The notes under the pieces were generated by a model. That model was given only the letters and a program-made list of their open reading frames with translations, was not told the DNA's origin and made no database searches. A program made the position numbers and the translations under genes. From positions 3,968,001-4,032,000 of the forward strand of contig CM055611.1 of NCBI GenBank assembly GCA_029379385.1: a DNA stretch of 64,000 bases. Reading direction: 5' to 3'. Numbering within the stretch: position 1 is the stretch's first letter; each line of letters opens with the position of its first letter. The stretch is from Quillaja saponaria (taxonomy: Eukaryota > Streptophyta > Magnoliopsida > Fabales > Quillajaceae). This document shows positions 56,145-64,000 of the stretch, piece after piece.

Positions 56145-58027
56145 ATGCAGGTAACTCAGTAATTTTGATCATTGTAGCAGCACACATTCACATCAAATCT
56201 GACACCCCTTTTGGTGTATAACAACAGATTCTTCAGTGGCTCCTTAAGTTGTCACATGAACAAGAAAGAGAGATCACCTCTAGTCCTCCACCAAAAGAGA
56301 AAGCTAGCAGTGGTAAGAGATTTTCTCACAAATCAGTAGGTAATGCAGTCCTCAATTACTAACAAATCATTCCCTTTTTTGTCTAAATTGCTAACAGTAG
56401 TGTTCTTTCAGATAGAGAAGCCAAAGAGAACAACATAATTTTGTTTCACCACCACGGAGTATGCCAAAGAGCGAAAACAATTGAAGGAAGCAAACTTGGC
56501 TACAAGAAACTGAAGCCATTTCCATTTTTATGTAGAAAGGACATTGCCAAGGCTTGTTTTTATAGCACTGTCAACTTAAGGAGAATAGGAAGCTTTAATA
56601 GAAGACAGCATTTTGTTCAATCTATCAAAATGAAGAAAGAAAATATTGCCAGCGGACTAGGAATCAGTAACAAGGCAGATTCAGCTGCTCATGTAGGGAA
56701 CAAAGTTTTACCAATAAGCGATGTACCATTATCAACGTCAACTAACACAAATGAACAATGTGGCGTCTCAGAGAAGAAAGAAAGATTTAAAGGGGACAAA
56801 ACAAAGACCATGTCAAGAATGAAAGAGTTACTGAGATGGGCTGCTGCTGCAAAAACAGAGAAGGGAGGAAAATTTGGTAGAAAGGTAAACATTTAATCTC
56901 ATTGACAATCCTTCAATATTTTACTCCCTTAACCTCTGATCTCTAGGATCACCTAGTATTATTAAAAAGAAAAAAAGAAACACTATGACTTAAGAGAAAT
57001 TTTATACCTTATGTGCTTGATGAAATAACTCAGGGCAATCTTTTATCCCAAGTTTCATAGACCATCTAATTCACAAGCATTTTAGCCTGCAAATAAAGTT
57101 GAAGATTCAGGATATGGGTTATAACAGATTGCAAAGAAAATGTCATAAATGGTCTGTCCTAATGTAGAAAATATGCATACTTGTATGATTTTAGAACATT
57201 GTAATTGCATATGCTTAGCTCTAAAATAGAAGATTGCTTAATTGGATTACTCCTAAGTAATTAAGTGATATGACAATAAAAGCAATCCATTTTCATTGTT
57301 ATTTTTTCAGGTTCTACGATTTCGAAATCGTGGAACACTTAAGGCAGTTCCAGATGATGATCAACTTAGCAATGATTCACCAAAGATCAGTTTCAGATGG
57401 GATGTGGAAAGCTGCTCCACTACTTCCTCTGCCTACTCAGCAATTTCAGTGGCTTCTTCATTGAAAAATGTACAAATACTGAACGAAACTTCTTCCAACC
57501 CTACTGTTTTTCAAAACAGTCAACAGTACACTTGTAGAAAAGGAAACTGGATTACTACTGATTCTGAATGTAGGCAATTTCTGCCCCTATACTCATTTTT
57601 TTTTCCATTTTCTTTAGTAGGGTATACATTGATCGGCCCCTATGTAACTCAACTGATATTCTTTCCTTTTGGCTATCTGTTTGATGAACAGTTGTGGTGC
57701 TGGAGCTATGAAGAGATTGATCCACAGAAGATCTTTCATGGTTGAATCAACTCCTTAATTAGGCATTATGTATTGTACTTAGTTAAATGGTGTTTATGAA
57801 TATTGGTCATCACTAATTTCTCAGATATTCCAGGATTCAATGTAGCATCAGTTGTGGAAAATAAGAAAGACACACGCACTGAGAGAGGAAGAAAGAGTTA
57901 TAACAATATGCACCTGCAGCTGTATGAAGATGGCCTAACTAACCTTGCCATATTATGCATCAAAGTGAGAATGCTTTTGGCATCTACATTAAGGAGTTGT
58001 GTCAAATTTTTTTCTTTTCTTCGTTAA
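56145..58027 (+). CDS. Five-exon gene, uncharacterised plant protein (possibly gar2-related)
   Basis: Predicted exons 56145-56150, 56228-56312, 56412-56884, 57311-57569 and 57825-58027. All introns are GT-AG and the frame stays open, giving 341 residues. The start is MQ, then [14 protein letters not shown] from exon 2. Exon 3 has a helical FHHHGVCQ stretch, a basic region and [17 protein letters not shown] before the donor. Exon 4 begins [20 protein letters not shown], then [18 protein letters not shown], the best-conserved plant part as I remember it. Such proteins are sometimes annotated 18S pre-ribosomal assembly protein gar2-related; I would not assign a function on that. Exon 5 is the weakest call: family members may end soon after WITTDSE, and the C-terminal KVRMLL part may be intron or UTR. 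No signal peptide or membrane segment. No lesions seen. Confidence 0.65.
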
Positions 58028-58425
58028 AAAACAGGAAAAAAAAAAAAAGAGGTGTCAGTAATGGTTCACAATCAATCCAACTTTCTGGGCTTGGCTTACT
58101 ATAAAGCATGCTTAATGATAATTCAACATTCTAAGTGGAATTGAGAGGCTCTGATCATATATATATATATATATATAAATAGTTAAATTTTGGACCAAAA
58201 AAAATGTCATTGTATTATTTCAAACAATGACAACCTATATATACTCTAAAATGTAAAGATAATACCCTTATACAAACAGTATTTACACCAACCCCTCTCT
58301 TAAAATGTAGCATAGCTATCTTTCTTGCCCATTTTGCAAACAATAGGATAAGAATCATAGCTACCAAGACCTTTGGTAAAGATTATCAGCAAACTGGTTC
58401 CCAAATCTTACAAAATGTATAAGAA

Positions 58426-58980
58426 TTAATCTTGTATAAAGGTTCTATCAATGTCAATATGTTTTTTCCTATCATGTTGAACTAGATTATGAGCTACTTT
58501 AATAGCAGTAGTGTTGTCACGATCCCAAGTTAGCCTAAATTCTTGCATTAGCTTTTTTAGCCACAACAACTCACAAGTTTCATGTGTCATTACTCGATAC
58601 TCTACTTCTGCACTTGATCTGACAACCACATTTTGCTTTTTACTTCTCCATGAAACTAGATTTTCACCAATAAATGTGCAATATCACGAAGTGAATCTCC
58701 TATAATCAAGGACCCAACCCAGTTTGCATCAGGATTGCTTCAAGTTGTCATAATTATCAAACAATAGCTCCTAGGGGTAGATTTTAAGTATCTCAATATG
58801 AGATATGCATCTTAGTGAGTAGAATGTGGATCATGCATAAATTGACTCGATGTATTGAAAGTATAAGCTATGTTTGGGCGAGAGTGAGATAAATAAATCA
58901 ACTTTCTAACTAATCTCTAGTATCTCTCCCTAACAAGTAACAATACATTTCCCATCATCATTTTGCAGCTTAAGCTGAGA
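58426..58980 (-). pseudogene. Copia RT end and RNase H fragment
   Basis: 58426-58629 reads VVRSSAEVEYRVMTHETCELLWLKKLMQE, then AHNLVQHDRKKHIDIDRTFI. These are the hallmark copia RNase H blocks (SSAEAEYRAM, ELLWLKxLLxEL, HDRTKHIExDxHFI). 58740-58980 in other frames resembles the preceding linker (KLIYLSLxRPxH, FMHSP-like, LRYLKxxPG-like). Stops and shifts separate the two. Confidence 0.85.
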
Positions 58981-59656
58981 GCTAGGGTTTTAGATCATGT
59001 TATTGTGTTTTGTTGGCTAAGTGGACTTGCTAGACCTCTCATGTACTATATGTTATGTTTTTGTACCTTTTGTAAGCATGACCTCCTAAGATGAACTTGT
59101 GAACTTTTTCTTGTAGTTCTAAGAAGTGTAAACTCGTGTCTATGTATGAACTAGATTGTACTAATGAACATAAACTTGGTTACTTAATGTATGAATTAAA
59201 CTTGACTTTTGAATTGAATTTACTTGATGTAACTTGGTAATCTATGTTAAATAATAATGTAGAAACCAAACCGATTAGATAACTTTTTCTTAGGATGTAA
59301 CTTCATGAAATCAGAGACTCATCTTATAGAAAAGGTAACCTAAAAGCATGAGATCATCTAGAGGATATTAGATAAATCCTTTGCAATTAGCATGGAGACT
59401 TCATAGAGTTGGTGGAGAGTGTCTTCACTGATTTAGTTCATAATCAGTTCATGTAGAATTGTGTCTTAAAACTTAGGACACTTAGTAATCTTTTGGTTAA
59501 ATAAAGAGGATTATCGGAACTTGGGGAAATTCTTATATAAAGGTGTCCATTAAGGTATAAGATGTTGCAATACCCTAAAGATAACATTGCCATGCTAAAT
59601 CTAACGAGTCATACTCTAGGAGACTACTTGAGACTATATTTAAAGACTTCTTCAAT

Positions 59657-59890
59657 TTGCTTACTTTTTCTTTTAGTCTTCTGACAAGAAAAACTAGGTG
59701 GAATCTCCATGTTAACTTCCTTAACAAAATCTCCATGCAAGAATGCATTCTTCACTTTCACTTGCTGGAAATCCTTATCAAGATTGACATAACCAGATAT
59801 AAGACCTCTAATGCAAATCGTTTTAGCAACAGAAGCAAAAGTCTCTTGATTATCTACCCCATAAGTTTAAGTATATCCCTTTACAACTAG
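59657..59890 (-). pseudogene. Copia reverse transcriptase N-terminal fragment
   Basis: Minus-strand reading gives YGVDYQETFASVAKT and then QVKVKNAFLHGDFVKEVNMEIPPSF, matching the family's YGxDYxETFAPVAK, then LDVKNAFLHGDLxEEVYMxxPPGF. The overlapping plus ORF in the same place is a shadow. Confidence 0.85.
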
Positions 59891-60598
59891 TCTTACTTTT
59901 TATCTTTATATTGTCCCATTAGCTCTCCTTTTAATGATAACGACTCATTTATAGCTAGTTGCTCGTTTTCCCTTACGAATGCTAGTAAGTAATTATATTA
60001 TATTTTTTTTGAAAGGATTTCATTTTTTCAACTATAACATTCTTCCACTTAGGTTTCAATAAGTGCTTCCTTTAATCCTATGAAATAGATACAAAGAACG
60101 AAAAAGACAAGAAAACTCTATAAAGTGGAGACAATGAGTTATATGAAACATAATTAGAGATGGGATGATAACATGTGTTGACTCATTTTCTAGTTACAAA
60201 AGGAAGTTTAATATCACCAATAAAAGTAGTATCATAAAGTAAATTTGGAGAAGAAAAATAAGTAGGATCTGGAGACTTGCAATTTGAATGAGCTTATGTC
60301 GGTTGTCGAAATGAGTTCGGGATTAACTCTTACCTAGGTAAATCACTTTCAATGAATGTAACTCTATGTTTTCTGTGACTTTATGTAAGAAAATCATACA
60401 TTTCCATTCTCATAAGACCCTTACTACCATTAAGAGTTTCACCATTTTCACCATCGTTCCCTTTCTTAACCTCCAGCAGACTTTCCTTATTTATAATGTC
60501 TTCATTTTTCTTATCCACATTACTTTCCTTCTCTCTCCCTGACTTCCATAAGTCAGTTCCAAAAATAATATCTACTCCCCCTGACCTCCATAAGTCAA

Positions 60599-61300
60599 CT
60601 ATTCATCATTATAGCTCTCCCTCTGAAGAGATGACAAAGAGAAATAAGCATTGAATTCCTGAAAGTTGACATTCATGCTGACATAAGTTTTCATGGTAAA
60701 TGGGTGATAACACTTATATCTATTTTGAGTTACAGAGTATCTAATAAAAATACATTTAAGAGCTCTAATAAGTTTATTGATATATGAATTCCTGTGTTCA
60801 TGTACAAAGCAAACATAACAAAAGATTTTAGAGGAACAATGAAGGAGCAATTCCCCTAGAAGAAGATCCAAAGGAGTCTTAAAATCAAGAGCTCGCAGTG
60901 GCATACAATTTATAAGATAAGTAGTTGAGAGAACTGCATCCATCCAGTAAGTTTTAAGAACATTATTAGTAAATGTCAACGACCTTGCTATCTCCAATAG
61001 GTAGTGCAAATCATCTTGTGAAACATCTAACATCACCTAAACACTTTATTCTTTGCAAGCATCATACACACCTAGGTAGTGTGACTATATCAATCAATAA
61101 AATGCAACAAACCACCTATAACCATATAATGTGACAACTCGACTAGGGTCCCGTACATTAGAATGAATAAGTACTCATGTTATTCATTGAAGGATATGAG
61201 GAGCATATGTATTTTGCAAATTCACATGCATCATACGTCAAATTGTTTAAAGTACATTGCTTGAGTAAATTAGAAAACATATTCCCTAAAATAAAAAAGG
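60599..61300 (-). pseudogene. Copia integrase fragment
   Basis: 60599-61036 has HYLLEIARSLTFTNNVLKTYW, DAVLSTTYLINCMPLRAL and FKTPLDLLLG, the C-terminal integrase core, then CYVCFVHEH, RALKCIF and GYKCYHP-type blocks (here NRYKCYHPF). 61100-61230 in another frame has a HSNVRDPSRVVTLYGYRWFVAF-like stretch (family: HSDVWGPSxVxTxxGxRWFVTF), the first Asp being changed. Frameshifts between the two parts. Confidence 0.85.
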
Positions 61301-61671
61301 ATGGGTGTCCTAAATGACAATGTCACTGAACCAACTCTTATTGAACCAAAAAGCATCACAACGTTTGAAGAGTTTTCAACATTCATTCATTGTTGTTTTC
61401 ATTGCCGACTCCAAAGTTCTCTGCGGACTTTGTTAGCATGTGATTGTGTTCAGTGTGAACCAACAAGGCACATAGTTGTTTGTGCATTTGGTTTTATTTC
61501 AGCCATAGAGTCAAGTGAAACTTAACCTATTGTTATGTTGTTCTTTGTGAGGGGAGTATTGAGAGTTTTGACACTTGGTGTTACTTGTACAAGATTTAGC
61601 TTTAAGTTCTACATTGTTTAGATGTGATAGTCTTAAGTTGTTATTCTAATGTAAATAAAAAAAAAAAATTA
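61301..61671. other. No feature seen between copia remnants B and C
   Basis: ORF 61301-61525 (plus) has no recognisable domain. An A-rich run at 61656-61668 precedes the LTR of remnant C. Confidence 0.4.
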
Positions 61672-61976
61672 TGATGTAGTACTTGATACATAAATCAAGG
61701 TAGAACCCTTCTCTCATTCTATTTATTTAACATGTTTGTTTCTCTACTCGAGAGGTCAATGTATATTGTCATTTATAGAGAGATTACATGATAGGACTTT
61801 ACATGATAGGACTTTACAAGATAAGAGGAGACAATAATCCTAGGTTAGTTACAGATAGATATTATCTTGATAATTATCTCTGTTATGTTTGATAATTATT
61901 TCTACTATATTGAATATTGATGAAGTCTTGTTATCATTAGGCTCTTCTTTATCATTATCCTTAGTACTCTCCATCA
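61672..61976 (-). repeat. 3' LTR of copia remnant C, 305 bp
   Basis: Ends are TGATG... and ...CATCA, inverted copies. On the minus strand a TATA-like CTCTATAAATGAC lies near 61780-61770. A 15-bp direct repeat ACATGATAGGACTTT occurs twice in tandem near 61787-61818. Flanked on the element side by the pol remnant. Confidence 0.65.
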
Positions 61977-63063
61977 CACTTAATTAGCATCGGACAAGAG
62001 CAGATGCCAAGAGTGAAACGTAGTCGAAGAGAGACATCTTGGGATAGTCTAGTTTGGCGAGGAGTCCAGCTAGTTGTTGTTGCGATGAGACAAACTGAGT
62101 TATTAGATAACAAAGAGCCACTTTCTCAACTACAAAATGAAAATCAACCTCGATATGTTTTGTCCGACAAGATTAACAGTCATGTAGAGAGCTGCAAGAT
62201 TGTCACAAAAGAGAGTAGCAGGTCTACACTGAGGAATTACAACATCACGAAGAATAAAAAACAACCAGGTGAGCTCATCACAAGAAATACAATTGACACC
62301 AAGATATGTGCAAAAACCAGTAGTAGATCGCCGAGTGGAGGAACAACTAGCACACTCCCGCATCTGAAAATGCATAGAGATCAAGAGTACTGGAAGAATG
62401 AATAGTTCATTTTATGCAATGATGAATGAAGGATATGTTTTACCAAATAAAAATCAGCAATGGATGGTTAATACATATGTTGGCATACAGTCTTAACGGG
62501 AAACGAGAAGTTTGGCAGAGCATAGTGAGATAGTGAAGGCCACCCACAATGCTACGATAGAGAGTCTCATTACAAAACTAAGATGTGCCATATTTTAGGG
62601 TGGTAGGCTTTGTAGCTATTGGAATACAAATTGGCTTACAATTAATCATCATAGCTCGTTGAAGTTGATCAATAAGATACCTTGATTGAGTGAGAAAGAG
62701 ACCCCCTCAAGTATGTTGATCAACTTCAATATCAATACCAAGGAAAATGGAAGATGGCCATCATTATCGCCAGTTAAGATGATATCATCAACATATAACC
62801 AGAGTAGAATAGTGTGACCATATTGACGATATACAAATAATGATGAATCTGCAGGGCTACTAAAAAATTCATAGGACAATAAGAAAGTGCTGAATCCATC
62901 AAATCATGTTTGAGGTGCCTGCTTGAGACCATATAATGCATTCTTAAGACGGCAAACATGATGTGGATGATTAGTGTCAACGAATCCAGGTGGTTGTTCT
63001 ATATAGACATCTTCATGGTTTTGTAAGAAGGCATTTTTGACATTCAGTTGTCTAAGGTTTTAG
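61977..63063 (-). pseudogene. Copia remnant C: reverse transcriptase and RNase H pieces
   Basis: Minus strand. 63060-62950 includes a [24 protein letters not shown] stretch and then [12 protein letters not shown]. 62980-62649 has [13 protein letters not shown] and YEFFSSPADSSLFVYR, TILLWLYVDDIILTGDND with the catalytic YVDD intact. 62384-62130 has RRSTTGFCTYLG, SCDELTW-like and LFCDNLAALYM (family: RRSTTGYCVFLG, xCDNxSAxxL). Frameshifts and a deletion between RT and RNase H. The 5' end stops abruptly at about 63063, with no gag, integrase or 5' LTR. Confidence 0.88.
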
Positions 63064-64000
63064 AGTAGTCAATGTTGGACTTTTAACCCAACTATTATTT
63101 TTGTGTTTACTAATTAGTATATTTTTGTGTTCAGAAAATCTTATACAGTTAGGAAGCTTTAAAGAGCTACATAAGCTAAGGAATTATATCTATATATATA
63201 TATATATGGTCTAATGGTTAAAAAGGTGTATTCACTTCACTGATCTTCTTAGGTTCAATGCTTTTGGGGAAGGCTATATTCATAATCCCGAAATAGATGG
63301 CTTGTCTTTGATAATAGAACCGGAAAGATAATTAATTGAGGTGTACGTAAGCTGATCCGAACAGATTGACCACTAAATAAAAATAAATAAATAAATAAAT
63401 AAATACTCATATATATCAAAGACTGCCAGCTTCCATGTCTTCATTTAGCTCTCCCATGCCACAATTCCTACACCATAGGACTCCATTGTTTTCTTTTATG
63501 TCTTGTCTATATGAGCTGCCATACAAGCTTTGGTGCCTCCCTCTAAGAATAAAATTAGTGGTAAATAACCACTCTAATAAGCTAATTAATTGTTTATTTG
63601 ACACAACTAAATATATATATGTTAAGTCTCCAACGAAATAAAAAATAAATAAATTACTGAGTTTAACTTTTGAAGTAATTAAATTTCATTATATGTACAT
63701 ATATATTTATCAAAATTATCCCAGTTATAACTTTATTTTATATCTTTCACCTTTTACCTCTTGTTTCTTCTTTTACCTGTTATTTTTTAATAACTGAAAT
63801 CTTTCATATTTTTTTAGTTTTAATTTTTAATTTTTTTTTAATAATTATAGTTCAATAGTAAGGAAAAGAAAATTTGATGAAAATATTATCATTAAAATGC
63901 AAATTGAAAAATAACTTATATAATTTCTATAAATAAGGAAAATAATATTAGTCAATGTATTGATAATTTAAATATTATTACAAGAAAATAAAGATTATAA
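63064..64000. other. AT-rich intergenic, no gene seen
   Basis: Contains TA tracts (about 63190-63206), an (AAAT)n-like run at 63376-63403, and two overlapping short ORFs on opposite strands (63416-63604, 63435-63641) with no domain. Nothing else was recognised. Confidence 0.55.

Larger units (their letters stand above)
58160..61300 (-). mobile_element. Ty1/copia remnant B with internal deletions and an insertion
   Basis: Minus strand, with pol pieces in copia order from right to left: integrase (61300-60599), RT start (59890-59657), RT end/RNase H (58980-58426). Left of the RNase H the sequence CCTCTCTTAAAATGTAGCATAGC (inverse GGGG-rich near the 3' LTR) suggests the 3' LTR lies at about 58160-58300. 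About 58985-59640 has no copia similarity and is probably a later insertion. No target duplication was found, so its limits are approximate. Confidence 0.7.

Noticed and set aside
61301..61525. 74-aa ORF between copia remnants
   Set aside because: Cysteine-rich look suggested a zinc motif, but spacing fits no known knuckle and it lies among retroelement debris.
1..64000. tRNA, rRNA, CRISPR or bacterial-type operon features
   Set aside because: None seen. I looked for cloverleaf-like GGTTCGA/TTC-arm contexts and regular spacer arrays; the tandem arrays found are adjacent units without unique spacers.

Overview
The window is nuclear DNA from a eudicot plant. It is very AT-rich. It carries plant-type transposons (RTE and L1 LINEs, Ty1/copia, Ty3/gypsy, CACTA, hAT-like), plant-style introns, and a plant-specific F-box/DUF295 (KIB-type beta-propeller) gene family. 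Most of it is retrotransposon debris. I can support only two intact host genes: an intronless F-box/DUF295 gene on the minus strand (32915-34090), and a five-exon gene of unknown function on the plus strand (about 56145-58027).

Layout: 1-3860 is a long gypsy-type LTR. 3864-5064 is a threefold tandem repeat. 5065-8359 is F-box 5' flanking DNA split by a MITE, and 8360-9092 is an hAT-like MITE. 9157-9788 is a 5'-truncated L1 insertion with a 12-bp target duplication. 10418-11960 is F-box pseudogene 1, cut by a 357-bp solo LTR with a perfect 5-bp duplication. 12703-15879 is RTE LINE copy 1 (minus). 17605-18366 is F-box pseudogene 2, which lacks its N-terminal half. 18367-21190 is its 5' flank, carrying a 1.1-kb insertion. 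About 22500-24234 is a second long LTR. 24896-31478 is a complete but decayed Ty1/copia element with LTRs, primer binding site, polypurine tract and 5-bp target duplication. 32915-34090 is the intact F-box gene. 35170-37000 is a duplicate of the DNA around 12.6-17.4 kb, partly in inverted orientation. 37000-38700 is a decayed pararetrovirus-like or gypsy-like polyprotein remnant. 39169-45945 is a gypsy remnant with two LTRs. 46285-52790 is a CACTA transposon that holds a captured SnRK2 protein-kinase exon and a nested RTE copy 2. 52970-53457 is the end of a second CACTA-like family. 54077-54690 is a tandem duplication. 56145-58027 is the multi-exon gene. 58160-63063 is two minus-strand copia remnants.

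The F-box loci share coding sequence and also 3' and 5' flanks, so the cluster grew by segmental duplication, and all but one copy then decayed through LTR insertion, deletion, frameshift or nonsense mutation. The most interesting object is the CACTA element: terminal repeats, subterminal motifs, a captured kinase exon of exactly 93 nt and a later LINE insertion can all be read in order. All homology calls are from memory of protein families and by-eye comparison within the window; no database search was run.
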